Positions 1 to 12,009 of a stretch of DNA of 64,000 nt are shown here, piece after piece. Under the pieces are notes generated by a model. It worked only from the letters and a program-made list of their open reading frames with translations. It had not been told where the DNA came from and ran no database searches. The stretch's first letter is position 1; every line of letters begins with the position of its first letter. Source of the stretch: Siphonodentalium dalli (lineage: Eukaryota > Mollusca > Scaphopoda > Gadilida > Siphonodentaliidae). A program made the translations under genes and the position numbers. The DNA lies in NCBI GenBank assembly GCA_032622095.1, contig CP136063.1:209733934-209797933 (forward strand). The letters are read 5' to 3'.

Positions 1-2846
1 AATATTTTACTTCAACTGTATAACCTCAAAGGAATAGGAACAAACAGAGGTTTGGAGTTATGTCTCGCGCACAGTATCAGACAAGCCTGGGAAATGGTTA
101 GGCGCACTCTAAACTAGTATTTATTCCGAAGAAGGAGCGAATATTTTCGGTAGATAACATAATTTCCCAAATAACCAATTTCACCAAAAACAAAGTATGA
201 AAGCCAGACTGGTTCCATCTTTTGGATTTTCGAAGGAACAACTCAGCTAATAACTAACGTTGATGTCTTGTGATAATGCTTTGGTCCACCATCTGGCAGA
301 CTGCTGGTTTGCATTGATTTGTTCTCCAACAACACACTATTCTAAAGATTGTTGCTCGTTATAGTTAGTACCGTGGACGGGTACAGGAGACATAGTTCCA
401 AGCCCACAAAATATGATCGATCAACACACGAAAACGGTCCGAGAACATAGTACATGTATACGTGTGGTCTGAGATCTTCTCGCTACACCAATTCAAATCT
501 GAAAACAACTGCGCTTCCGCTTTGAAATAGAAAAAAACAGACGAACTGTCATGTCAATTATAAAACACCACAACCGATCGAACTACATCAATGTTTTCAA
601 CTTCATGTCGCTGCAATTCGATGTCTAAACTAAGACGGGACTGACCGTACCTGTAGTAATCTTAAGATGGAAGTTGAACAAATTTGATGTACAACATTTT
701 CGACTGATAAAAAAACGAACATAATATCTTCTATCGAGGAGAAGTGGAAAATCTAACGACGAAATTAAACTTAGAAAGAACCATATTTATGTGTGGTTCA
801 TTGAATGTTTCTCCTGCTACAATACAACTTTATAAAACTATAAACTATGTGCGAAACAATAGTTCGTACTTCGGATCACATTCATACATCAACACATGAT
901 GATCACACTGGCATCATTAATTGTGCCATGTTCTTGGAGCTTCGGCGAATAATGTGCACCGCCGTATTGGAACTAAAATATATGCGTGTGAAAAAAAGTA
1001 ACACCTTTACAACATCACGTTCAGTTCTTAATTTGAGAAACTAATGGCCGCTGGTGTCACGAATTGGCTATGAGTAGAGAAGTAACCTACATGTATGCAT
1101 GGTTCGAGTCGACTATCGACGAACACCGGAAAGTATTTGGTTCCATATAGTCATATAGTTACGGAGATGTGTTGCAATACGTGAGCTATATGTATATATT
1201 GGCATGTTAACATGTAGCTTTATCCTCTCGACAAAATGTACATATTTATTTACACAACTGATAGCCAAGTGGGTTAAACATTACAATTATGGCGATGTGA
1301 TGTTTGAGCATTGTTACGAGAAATGTATTTGCATAATATGATGTAACTTATTCAGAGAAAGTCGACAATTAATCGATTTATAAAATAAAATCTCTCTGTC
1401 ATTGCGTTTAAAATCCTGGTTTCTCGTGTGTGCTAAAGTCTTTGTGTCCCACAAGGCGGCTATACAGCAATGCCTGTTTATCCCACACTTGACAAGTAAA
1501 TGCGTGAACGTATCAAAGAATGATAAATCTGATATGTTGGCATGTTCGTGTGCTATTTTTTTGCTCAAATAACACAACGGTCGCCCCCCCCCCCTCGGTC
1601 CCAATTTTTCGATTAGAGTCACCCAAAATGTCCAACTGGAGTGAAATTTGATTTGCACGCCCCTTGGGTTGTAATTTTCCAACTGGACCTTCAGCAAGTG
1701 GTAAATTTGGTTTTGCACCCCCCTCCTTGAGTTGGAATTTTTCAACTGAGCACTTAGTGGGAAAAATATCTAAATTTTCATTGAAAACCGAAAAAAGTGG
1801 GCTGAATTACAGTCGGAAACATCCAATTTTAGCCGATTTCTACTGGGTTAGAGTATGAAATCTCCAACTGTAGGCTGATGCAGGCTCCGAGTTTTCAACT
1901 ATTCGATTTTGTACCAAACTTGGGGATAAGACACCCCACGCCCTCTGTCGCCGCGTCCCTGGTTGGTGGTGTCAACGCTACGATTGTGTTATTTACAAAG
2001 CAATGCTCTGGTCTTTGTTTATCTACAAGACACATTGTTTACCCACTGGACCCATTTTGGGATTATTCGTTGTACTGTATGGTGCTCTAGCTGTCTACAA
2101 AACGCAGGGCCGAATTCCCAATGGTCAAAGTAGTACAAACAACAACATTGTATGGGATATAATTTTATTATAACACATACATCACTCAATAAATCTGTGA
2201 ATGTTCTATCTGCCGATTGAATGTTATATTATGTTGTATTTCCAGCAATTATATTGTGAGCGCAAGAATGTTCTATCTACATCATGACTTTGACCACGTG
2301 ATATTTATTTCAAGTTTTATTGGACCAGCAGATATAGGACCCTTTTGCTCGGAAGAAACATGTCGATATGGAGATATAACTTTTTTCATAGCATTTTACG
2401 CAGATACTGCACGTGGTGGACATTGTGGAAAAAGCTAATCTGATAAAGAAAGCGATGCCGATTCGAATGACACCAATATCTCATTTTCCCGCCAAAATAC
2501 AGATAGAACCTTCTGATCCTCACACGACGCAGTGCCAAATTCAGTGCCAAACCAAGAGTTTTAGCTATGAGCGAACAAAGCAAATGGTATGCGACAGATG
2601 CTGAATTTCTGCTTCCGTTCCATGATTGATTGGACGATGACATCTCGTTCAATTTTAGTGTGCGCTATACAATTCAAGTCTGTGTGTGGGAAAATAGTGC
2701 CGTATAAACTTATTGCTGCTTTAAAGTTATATAGTTATGTTTGCTAACACGTGCTTCATTATTTAAACATTTCAATCGGACCCTGAATTTAAGGCGTAAC
2801 TTGGTTTATGATATTAATCATGCATGATGTGATGTATTTTTTTCAG
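1..2846. other. Non-coding DNA upstream of the first visible FMO exon
   Basis: No exon was recognised here. Because the exon at 2847 begins with a splice acceptor and the FMO protein needs about 200 more N-terminal residues, this stretch is probably the 3' part of an FMO intron. It contains a C-rich run near 1585 followed by loosely repeated words of the type CCAACTGGA up to about 1880. The short open frames in either direction resemble no family I know. Confidence 0.6.
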
Positions 2847-3645
2847 GTATATCTCAGTACAAGGAGAGGCACATGGGTGTTCAACAGAGTGGGCGATAAC
2901 GGAATTCCTGTAGACATGCTCCTTTTTACAAGACAATCTTATCTAATGGGATCTGTGCTCCCAAAATGGTTTCAGGATATTCAAACGAAAAAAATGTTGA
3001 ATCATAGATTTAACCACAAACTGTATTCGTTGGAGCCTAAACATAGTCCGTTTGAAGCACATCCGACTGTAAACGATGATTTACCTAACAGAATTGTTTC
3101 AGGGTCTGTCGTCATAAAAACTAACGTAAAACGATTCACTGAAACGGGCGTTGAGTTCACAGACGGATCCTCCGAAGACAACATTGATGTTGTTATTTTA
3201 GCCACGGGGTACATTTTTGGATTTCCTTATTTGGATAAAGGCATAATAGATGTGCATAACAACAAGGTGGAGCTGTATAAGTATGTCTTCCAGCCGGATT
3301 TGCTTAAGCAGACTCTAAGCGTGATCGGGTGCATCCAGCCATTAGGCGCAGTCAATCCCATTTCAGAAATCCAGGCCAGGGCGGCAATCAAGGTCTTTAA
3401 GGTAGGTTGTAACCAAAATATATTTGACATCCTTTGCTTAATGAACAAATACTGATGACTAACAAGTATTACGAATAGTTGATAGTACTGTAGTCGTACA
3501 TTTTTCGGACTGTCCAAAACCTTTTTGCAGAATTGAGGACTCCGAGTCCGTTTGTGAGAAAATAGTGCTGTCCAAACATGTTGCTACTCACAGTGAGGCT
3601 ATATAGTTTTGTTTGTCGTGATTCGTTTGAATACTTAATCATGTT
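2671..3645. repeat. Degenerate direct repeat flanking the FMO exon
   Basis: A roughly 100-bp stretch at 2671-2765 (containing GAAAATAGTGC then TATAGTT TGTTTG-like words) is recognisable again at 3541-3645, on the other side of the exon at 2847-3401. The copies are diverged. They may be remnants of one intronic repeat family or of an old duplication. Confidence 0.4.
2847..3401 (+). CDS. Flavin-containing monooxygenase, internal exon (185 codons)
   Basis: FMOs are ER-bound flavoenzymes that use FAD, NADPH and O2 to oxygenate nucleophilic N or S atoms in xenobiotics and metabolites. This exon starts after a TTTTTTTCAG acceptor and ends at AAG|GTAGGT; both junctions are phase 0. It opens with VYLSTRRGTWVFNR, which matches the region after the NADPH-binding fold. 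It carries the family signature ATGY (about 3201-3213, in the context VVILATGYIFGFPYLD) and the conserved stretch PLGAVNPISEIQARAA before the donor. It corresponds to roughly residues 210-400 of a typical 530-residue animal FMO. The FAD GxGxxG and NADPH GxGxxG/A motifs lie upstream and are not in the window. No stop or frameshift interrupts it, so the gene appears functional. Which FMO paralogue it is cannot be told. Confidence 0.95.
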
Positions 3646-4077
3646 GTTATAAGGTCACAGTCAGTGGTAGGCTCGATGGTTCATGCAAAGCTCGCGTGTC
3701 CATGCTCGGCTTCTCGAAACCGTAATCGTAACTACGGATACGGCAAAACGACAACTGATAGAAAGAACACAATTTCTAGCGTCTATCATATCATATCATC
3801 TACTATATATTTTAAGTGTCATCGGACCATTCTCGAGCCCGTGCAACCACCCCTCACCCTCAACTGCCACCGCAATAGGGATTGGTGGGTTAATCGCGTG
3901 ATAGTTAAAGGAATACGGTCCTGAAAAAAACAATATTATTTTCTTTCAATATACCGATAATATATATATAAAATGTCCATTGGGCGCATATAATTTAATA
4001 TTCGGCCGCCAATCGTTATTTTTATAACGATTAAAAAAAATTCCGAAGTTAGCCGAAGATTTTGTTGTAGACGAAGT

Positions 4078-4103
4078 CACGTGATCATCAGCCCGATCAC
4101 GTG
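4078..4103. repeat. Interrupted palindrome CACGTGATC-N8-GATCACGTG
   Basis: Two perfect 9-bp inverted arms are separated by ATCAGCCC. The same 9-mers form a gap-free palindrome at 7520-7537, at the other end of the LINE. Confidence 0.8.
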
Positions 4104-4557
4104 ATTGTCACATGTAAACAGAAGCATAGCTTGCTTGCTTGCTTGTTGTGGATTTCCCTCCTTTAAGTGAGGAGCACCCCATTATATTGGGTATATAAAA
4201 TAATGGAAGTAAAAATAAGTCAAATAAAACCAAGTAAAACTACAGTAATGATAAAATAGTTGGTAAAATTGTGGTACTAGTGAGTTATAAGATTTGTGTG
4301 TGCGTAAGTTGCACTTAAAAACTTTTAAGTTGAGCTTTCATATGTACATATGTACATGTATATTTTTGTTTTGTTTTTAAGATTGGTATAGTTAAAATTG
4401 TCGTATTGACAAGAATATTTACAGGTAGTTGTTTTGCCTGTACAGCTCGGCTAGTTTGTCATTTTATATGTGCTTGTCTGCTTCTGTTTTCAAAGTGTTT
4501 ACTCTATGCACATGGATTGAGTATAAGAAATTTCTTGCCAGTTTTTCAATTTGTTCT

Positions 4558-5346
4558 TTATTCTATATCGGTGAGGTTCCAGGTTTCTAGTTTTGTGCAG
4601 TCTAAGGTTAATTGAGTTAAGAGTTCTGGTTGATCAATAATGTATTTGTCAGTGGTAGTTTTTGAGAGACATAATTTGAGTTTTTGTATGTAACGATGTC
4701 GTTGGTTACTAGTGTTCGTACATTGTGAAATGAAGTGTATTCTGTCCTCATCAGCTAGTTTGCATAGTGGACATATGACAGAGGTCAGGTTTTGTCTGAA
4801 TCTTTTTCTATTTATTTGTAGTAAATAAGTGTCTGTCATCAACCATGTTTTTATAATAGCCTTTTTTGTGACAGCGGGCGAGTATTTTGATGAATCCCAT
4901 TCAAGATGACATTTGCTGCTGGAATTTTTTTGCAGTTTGATCATTGCTAATGTTGTTTTACTGGAGAACTCTCTGTCATTAATATCATGCCAATATTGGT
5001 ATATAGCTTTTTTACATATTGTTTTCCATTTGTTGGCATCTTCCTTACTGTGGATGGTGTTTATGATATGCAGTGGGTCAGGAAGGGTATATTTGGAAAG
5101 TATGTCTCTGACATGTATAAACCAGCTATGGCTGTTGTCATTTTTCATGATAAGTTGCCTTATTGCAAGATCTCGCTCTGCAGAGTTGTGTGTTTTGGCT
5201 ATATTAATATAGAATGTTGTAATTTTGAGATCTATAGTGCATTGGATGGGAATAGCTCCAATAAGTGCGTTTGTAGCAGCATTTGCTGTGCGTGTTGATA
5301 AACTCTGCAATTGTCTCATGGTTTTTCGTTGGAAACGTTCGAGTTC
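4558..5346 (-). pseudogene. LINE polyprotein, C-terminal part with CCHC knuckle (frame-shifted from RT)
   Basis: This frame continues the RT polyprotein after a break in an A8 run (plus-strand T8 at about 5355-5363). Its first residues, ELERFQRKTMRQLQSL, are the conserved start of the post-RT domain of many LINEs. Near the end it has CPLC-x8-H-x4-C (CPLCKLADEDRIHFISQC), the C-terminal zinc knuckle thought to help bind nucleic acid. One extra A in the run would restore a continuous frame, so either a one-base deletion or a homopolymer sequencing error explains the split. Confidence 0.8.
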
Positions 5347-5348
5347 AT

Positions 5349-7517
5349 CTATGTCTTTTTTTTCATATGTAGGATTTCTATACCATGCAGCATTCTAGGA
5401 ATGACAAAAGTGTTCCACATTTGGTATGCTATTACTGGTGATATACCGTTTGTTCCATGTAGCCCTGTACCCATCAAGGAGTATAGGGTTCGTCTGCCCA
5501 TTGTTATTCGTTTTGGGATATCTGGGGTATTTGTTGGATTACGCTCTACACCTAGGTGTTTGGTGGAGCCTACGATATTAACAGGAGTTCCACCTAGGAC
5601 AGTTTTTATTTCACCATTCATTTTTTGTGTAGATGTTTTCATTTGGACAATTTCGCATTTAGTTGCGTTCATTGCGAATCGATCTTTACATGAGTTGTTG
5701 TATACAATACTTGTGAGAGTTTGTAAATCAGATGTTGTTTTTGCTAAGATGGCTACATCATCTGCACAGGTGGGGGCTGTTATATCAATTGTGCCAATTT
5801 TAAACCCAGCTGCATTATTACTTAGCTGATTTAGCATGTCGTTGTTAAATCTTTTATAGAGCATTGCTGATAATTTAGCCCCTTGTCTTATTCCTTGGTG
5901 AAGTAGTATATCTGAGGAGTATGATCCACCCCATTTTACCTTTGTATTCGCCTCATGATGTAATGAATTTACAAGTAGCCATAGGTCGCTGTGGATCCCA
6001 TCAATGAAAAGTTTTCTCAGTAGGCTTTTATGCCATACAACGTCAAATGCTTTTTCAGCATCCAGGGTTTCTAATATTAATGTCTCATTTAAGTCTTTGC
6101 TTTCATTGTATGCTTCAGTTATCATAAGCCCAGCAACTAGAGGTGATGTGCCTTGAGTGAAGCCACGTTGCATTTTATTTTGTGATGGTAATAGTATGTT
6201 GTCTAGTTTGTCTTGCAGGGTTGCTTCTATGATTTTACATATTATGGAGCTGATAGTTATGCCCCTGTAATTCCCTGGTTTTGTTGGGTCTTTGTCCTTT
6301 TTTGGTACAGGTGTTAATATGCCGAGTTTTATTTCTTTTGGCACTTCTCGTTTTTCATATATAGTGTTTATGATGTTCATGATTATTGGGGCAGTTTCTT
6401 CTATGCTATATTTGAGGTGTTCAGCCGTAATTCCAGCATAGTCAGCTGCTTTATTTAGTTTGAGCTTATTGACAATTGTTTTAATTTCATGCAGTGTGAC
6501 TGGTTCTAAAGATGGTGTGTTAGCACGACATATTTGTTCAATAGCTTCAATATCAGCCGAGACTTGTTTGTGGAATGTATCATCAAATCTATCGGCAGTT
6601 TTTGGTTCTGACAGTTTTTTGAAGTGTTTAAACCACCCATCCATCATCTGTTCGGCACCATATTGGTGTCCATCTATTTCAATATACTCAGTGACTACAC
6701 TCTTGGTGAGCCTTTGTTTGTTTATAAGTTTATAGAATAGTACTTGATCATTAGATGCATTGGCTTGAGAGATTTCATCATATAGTTGGGTTCTCTCTGC
6801 AGCTATTTGTTGCCTTTGTGTACATCTTAATTTCTTTTTAGTGGCCATTTTTGCCATTTTAAGTGGATTATTTGTGTCAACTGGCCTACCTGCCGTTTTC
6901 CATTGATAATGGGCCTTTTTACTTTCTTGTATCGCACTGGCTATACTGGGGTTCCATTGTTTTTTACCATTGGAGCTTTTTTTATGCCTTTTGGCAGGTG
7001 TGGCTTTCTCTGCTGCGCTTATTATCATTTGGCCAAACTTCACAATGGATTCTTCCAGATTATTGTGTATAGTGTTCTGTGTTAGGTGATTGGTGTTGTC
7101 TATATGCTGTCTGTAGAGGACTAAATCACATTTTTTCCAGTTTGTTCTTTTTTGTGAGATGTTTTCAAGACTATTTTGTATTTTTTCAAAGGGTGCTATT
7201 TTCATTTCGACTTTAATGAGCTCATGATCAGATACATTTGATGGAACATCGATAACTTGCATATTTGATAGAATTTTGTCATGTTTTGTGGATTCAATAA
7301 AATAGTCTATGATGGATTGTGATTTCCCATTATGATGTCTAAATGTGAATTCCGGGACATATCCATTGGGTATGGTAAGCTCATGGTCTATATAGAACTT
7401 TTTGAAAAGTTTGTCTTGCTCATTAGGTGGTTGTCTATCTAATGAAGCGTTCATATCCCCTGCTATTATTATTTTATGATCTGAGTATTTTATCATAATA
7501 GCATATATTTTTTCCAT
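5349..7517 (-). pseudogene. LINE endonuclease (C-terminal half) and reverse transcriptase
   Basis: 722 codons from an ATG at 7517. The first 100 residues hold the second half of an APE-type endonuclease: IIIAGDMNAS (catalytic D/N strand) and SDHELI (the SDH motif). The RT follows: NYRGITISS, motif A LDAEKAFDVVWH, motif B HQGIRQGAKLSA, and motif C CADDVAILA with both catalytic aspartates present. The open frame continues a little upstream of the ATG to a TAA at 7578-7580, but the first half of the endonuclease is gone. It stops after a lysine run caused by the A8 slip. The catalytic core looks intact, but the protein cannot be complete. Confidence 0.85.
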
Positions 7518-7519
7518 AG

Positions 7520-7537
7520 CACGTGATCGATCACGTG
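7520..7537. repeat. Perfect 18-bp palindrome CACGTGATCGATCACGTG
   Basis: A gap-free palindrome just outside the endonuclease ATG of the LINE. Its two halves are the same 9-mers seen as an interrupted palindrome at 4078-4103 beyond the LINE 3' tail. Confidence 0.9.
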
Positions 7538-7577
7538 GTAACTCATTGACAACGCATAGATACGCGACGGCGGTATT

Positions 7578-9953
7578 TTAAGTTTGCATGTAGTCGATCG
7601 CGGCCTTTGAAGATTGTCGCGTTATCACACTGCGAATGCAAAACTTCGCCGAAAACATCGCCTTTCTCGTAATTAAATGTCTTTATCGTGTTATTATTAC
7701 TATTATTATATGTATCGCGATGTGTTGTTACTATAAAGCCATGCCCGTATATTATTCAGTTTTGCGCGCATTTATCTATACAAACGCGTGCTCGTGTCTA
7801 TATATATTTTTTTCGTTATCGGAATAGTCCAAGTTATATTATATATGCATATCAAGATTGCATATATACGCGAAGACTTGCACAGTTATTAGGCAATTAT
7901 CATCTCGTAAACATTCCAATTTCCAGATGCCATTAGTCGTGTGTCAATAGAGAGCGTTTAGTTTTAATTTATCGTAACGCGGTAAAACAACACAAAATTG
8001 GTTTATTGCTGTCGGATTTAATCAATTATAATCAAGTCATTCATTACCAATATGATATGATAAGTTCATTTTTCCTTAGTTATGAATCATGTATATATTT
8101 GGGCAATATGGTGTTTATATATATTTCGGAATATTGCTTCCCCTACCCCAAAACAATCTAGCCGACTGTCACTGATGGAAATTCACTGCATCTATGCATG
8201 GTTATTGGCCTATAAAATTAGCACTCTAGCGATGCGGTCTATTGAATATCCAGGTCATAAATCGACCTCTATGTGTCAATTACGCATAACAATAGGGTTA
8301 TAAAATATATAAATGTTCGCCGTGGTTCGTTTAAACGTCCAATCATATATAACACTTTTTGAAGGAGGGATAATAATCCGGTTTAATATGGAATCACATA
8401 TTCAAGTGCTCTTTATTCGCAATATATCGTAATAGTGAACGCTCTTTATTGCATGCTTTATATATCCTTCCATCATTGTCATAGCAATTTCCGCTTTATT
8501 AAACTCTTTTTATTCGTACCATATTAGGAAAACTCTTAACATGGAACGCTCTTTATTGAGCCATGGTGAAGGAAATGGGGACTCGACTTAGAATAGTTGT
8601 CATCGTGAATTATTCATCAACATACTCCCCACTTTAACTGCAATTGTATGTATTCGTAACCATGACTGACTCGTCAAATTAAACGCTCTTTATTTGGTAT
8701 ATGTAATCGGTTTCTGATTTTGCGCAACGGGTTTCCCCACAGAAATCCTGCCAAATGTCACGTAAACGAACATCGTTTGGAAATGAATACAGCATATGCC
8801 TAACTGAGAGTCACTAGAATGAATGAATGATTGTAAATACGGGACACTCGGGGCATATATACGGAAAATTAAAACAACATCGCGAACACGCACCCGAATA
8901 AAGTTCACATGCCGGCTCGTGTTTTTATAAGCTTTATACGAAAGTGTTATCTACCCCGCTCAATCGTCCCTCTATATTTTTTGTCAAAACAATACCGTAA
9001 CTTTCCAAACAGCACTTAAGACAAATCACAAGTGAAGATAACTCACCGCGCGATGACAATTCACCATGTGTACACAATGCTATTGATGTGCCCCGCAGTA
9101 ATTCCATTACACTCACGCGCTGATGTCGATTCCGGATTTTCCATTGCCATATAGGTAGACATAATTAACTCCGACTCCGATTCCCTGTTTTTAATTAGTT
9201 TACCTCGCTTGACGTCATGCGAGGTTTTGCGACGGAGATAGCCGACAACCGGTGGTGGTATTATTTATTTATTTCTCGGCTTATTTATTACGCGATTTTT
9301 ATGGGACTTGGATCATTGTGATCACAATAGGGGTGGCTTTCCGATAGAGTTTTGCTGTTTCATGAGGATAGTAATCCTTTAACGGGCGCTATCCGTTGAT
9401 TGCCTATTGTGCTGCCATGTGTAGAGCGGTCAGTAAGCGTTGTACGTTGATTGCTTATTGTGCTCAATCGGTGCGCTCAACTCGGGAAGGGAATACTTGA
9501 AACGGGTATCCGCAAATGACCTTGGGCGATATTTCGGGCATCAGCAGCAGCGTGAAATTTGTTATGTATGGTCAACTCGGGACGTGGAATATTTTTGTCG
9601 GGTCAGTTTGTCCACCCGACGTGACCTTGACCTTGAAACGGGTACCCGCAAATGATATTTCGGGCATCAGCATGCTGTCGGCGTGCCTGTACGGGGTTAC
9701 CTTGAAAAACAAAAATTAACGGATCGACCAAAGCCATGGGACAAATCCCGCCAGTGGCGGGCAAATCTGCTAATATCATATATTTCACGGAACGAGTCTG
9801 ACAGACTCTTTGTTCCGGTGCTTACATATTTTACAATAACAATTTCAATAACTTCACATGAACAATAACAATGTTCATGTGAAGTCTGTTTGATACTTTA
9901 TACTGGTGAAATGATAGTCCATCAATTCTTTAAATTGGTCAAAGGACTCGGCG
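7578..9953. other. FMO intron, no gene; scattered GCTCTTTATT motif
   Basis: No coding homology was seen on either strand. The 10-mer GCTCTTTATT (rc AATAAAGAGC) occurs at about 8408, 8441, 8548 and 8684, with near-copies between. A short degenerate duplication lies at 9480-9700, where GAAACGGGTAYCCGCAAATGA occurs twice. Confidence 0.5.
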
Positions 9954-10335
9954 TTAAAGACATATTATGGACTTCGGGTGCGTTAAACTGTTAAGTTAGT
10001 ATTCAGGCACTGTGTCAACTAAACTGGAAGAATGTATGTATCATTCTAAAACATCGCCGAAACTCCAAAGCAAATCGACCGTACCACTCCATAAAAAACA
10101 TCATCTGAACTACGCTCAACTGTATCTATTTACTTCTCGATTCGGGACTCAACTATCGGCGATATAGTAACGAAAATGATTTCGCCACCGAGAGTCACTG
10201 AATATAACTAATAAATAATAATGACGGTGTGCGTTGTCAGTTTGGATTTAATATTTGTAATAATAACTAGTTTGAGCAAGATTATCCTCCATTTCTTTTT
10301 GAACACCCCTACCGGAGTGTTTCACGTCACTTTAA
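9954..10335 (-). mobile_element. TTAA-flanked MITE, copy 1 (about 380 bp)
   Basis: Bounded by TTAA at 9954-9957 and 10332-10335. One end reads TTAAAGACATATTAT and the other, as reverse complement, TTAAAGTGACGTGAAACAC. The body matches 61059-61408 in the same orientation and parts of 12010-12236 and 63137-63345 in the opposite orientation. It has no coding capacity. The TTAA target suggests piggyBac-like mobilisation, but the inverted repeats are too short to classify. Confidence 0.65.
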
Positions 10336-10890
10336 GGCTAAACATACATGGTCTGAACTATGCACAATTGTAAATATTTACTTGATGATTTAGTATTTCA
10401 CATCAGTAAAGCACATGATCGACCCACAAACATCGCATATATAGTCTGATAGTCATCAAATAAAGAAACTTTCACCTGCGATTTACAGATCACGCCACAA
10501 GCAGTTGAAAATAAATTGAGAAATATCTTCAAAAGATAATTTACCCCCCTCGCATGTTGAAGGAAATAACAACCGAAATAAGTGTTCCATTGTGTTATCT
10601 GTTCAAAAAATCTATAGAGGAAGGTGCTATTCCAGATATATTGAAACAGGCCAATGTCACATGTCTATATAAAAAATGACACAAAAGCGACACAGGAAAC
10701 TATCGTCCGGTCAGTTTGACCTGTATTCTAAGCAAACTACTGGACTCATTCTTCGGAGACACCATCATGCCACACATGGAAGACAATATGTTATTTACAA
10801 CTTGTCAACATGGTTTTCGAGAAAGGTTGTCATGTAAAACGCAACTTATCGAACACCTGGACTTCCTGACAACATAAATTGACAACGGGA

Positions 10891-11566
10891 TAGTGTACGG
10901 TATTCGAATATTCGGTTCGAATAACGAGCGAATATTCGAATAGTATTCGAATATTTAGATAAATTATAAAATTATATAGATAACATATTTTGGAACCAAT
11001 TTATTATTTAATGAAATATCATATAGCAAGAGTTTATCTTTTTATGAAGTTCAAAAAGTCAATGTCCCATGCATGGCTTAAAGGTTCTTGTTCAAGAAGT
11101 GTAATATTAGGACTGTCTGCGGCTTCAACCGGTTGCGTTTTTCAGAAGAGATCATCCCTGCGGTAGCCTTTTTAGTTTTGGCATCCAACGTGAAGTGAGT
11201 CCATATATCTGATTTCTTCGAATTTGACGCCATATTATACACACAAGTGACAACGTGCAAAAAAACGATGCCTTATAGGTCCGCTTCCTATGACCACATG
11301 CAAGCACGGTCTGGTTTACACCTAGCCAATAAAATTATTTCGACGTCATGACGCCAATCAAATCAGAACGTTACAGTTACGTCATATTAATTCGTTTATG
11401 GTCAGTGGAAAATAGACTATATTTTTAACAGACCCTCAGACTAATAACAAACCAGGAAACAATTACCCGGAGATTATTCTCGAATATTCGAATAGTCAAA
11501 TAATTATTCGAATATTCGAATATTTATTTTTACGAGCGAATATTCGAACATTCGGACTGAACACTA
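10891..11566. mobile_element. hAT-like non-autonomous DNA transposon (676 bp)
   Basis: The left end TAGTGTACGGTATTCGAATATTCG and the right end, as reverse complement TAGTGTTCAGTCCGAATGTTCG, form terminal inverted repeats. Both ends are dense in ATTCGAAT/AATATTCG palindromes. An 8-bp duplication and TAGTG termini fit the hAT superfamily. On the minus strand near 11160-11230, the words KKSDIWTHFTLDAKTKKA resemble the start of a BED zinc finger, the N-terminal DNA-binding domain common in hAT transposases. The cysteines that should follow are lost. The element therefore looks like an internally deleted hAT copy. Confidence 0.8.
11165..11236 (-). pseudogene. BED-type zinc finger remnant of a hAT transposase
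   Basis: SDIWTHFTLDAKTKKA fits the pattern S-x-[VI]-W-x-H-F-...-K-A that opens BED fingers. The next residues should contain a C-x2-C pair, but the frame instead reads TAGMISSEKRNR. A shifted frame may hold part of it. Only this fragment of the transposase remains in the 676-bp element. Confidence 0.5.
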
Positions 11567-12009
11567 CAACGGGAACCCTATATATATAATATATCTCAAC
11601 TTTAAGAAAGCTTTCGATACCGTTCCGTATGAAGACTTCTGAGGAAACTTGAATCATATGGTTTCAGCAATAAGATACTTCGCTGGATTGAAACTTTCTT
11701 GGGTCATCGAACACAGAGAGTTGTAGTGAAAGAAACCCATCAACTTGGCAGAAAGTAACAAGCGGAGTTTCCCAAGGAGCTTTGATTGTGTCGGCATTGT
11801 TCTTGATATATATAAACGATATACCCGAAATTGTTTCATTCAGTTTGCTAGTGGTCTCTAAAATGGCAGTTATGGTTCAACTCGTCAAAAATTCAGACAA
11901 TGCACTACGGATACAATAACCCGAAAAAGCAGATACACCGGAAGCACCTACATGTACTATAATAGTATCACAGTGTGAACAAGATTTGGAGATCCATATA
12001 GATGATCAG

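Larger units (their letters stand above)
4130..7541 (-). mobile_element. 5'-truncated non-LTR retrotransposon (LINE) with APE endonuclease and RT
   Basis: Read on the minus strand, the element runs from a truncated endonuclease (near 7517) through reverse transcriptase to a C-terminal CCHC-type zinc knuckle (stop near 4558). An AT-rich 3' UTR follows and ends in a short (AAGC)n tail at about 4130-4146. Microsatellite-like 3' tails are usual in CR1/L2/RTE-like LINEs. The N-terminal half of the endonuclease is missing, consistent with incomplete target-primed reverse transcription. The clade was not determined. The element lies antisense to FMO within its intron. Confidence 0.85.
10883..11574. 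repeat. 8-bp target site duplication CAACGGGA
   Basis: CAACGGGA at 10883-10890 and again at 11567-11574 directly flanks the insertion. Removing the insertion and one copy restores the RT reading through the D-N-G-N region. Confidence 0.85.
10540..12009 (+). pseudogene. LINE reverse-transcriptase relic, interrupted by a hAT-like insertion
   Basis: Translation shows clear RT landmarks despite stops: IPDILKQANVTCLYKK, TGNYRPVSLTCILSKLLDS and CQHGFRERLSCKTQLIEHL up to 10890. After the insertion it resumes with LNFKKAFDTVPYEDFLRKL (motif A), VTSGVSQGALIVSALFLIYINDIP (motif B) and, further on, CEQDLEIHIDDQLK just before 12010. Stops occur in both halves and motif C is not recognisable. It is distinct from the two minus-strand LINEs and is related to CR1/Jockey-type elements. 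It is long dead. Confidence 0.85.
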
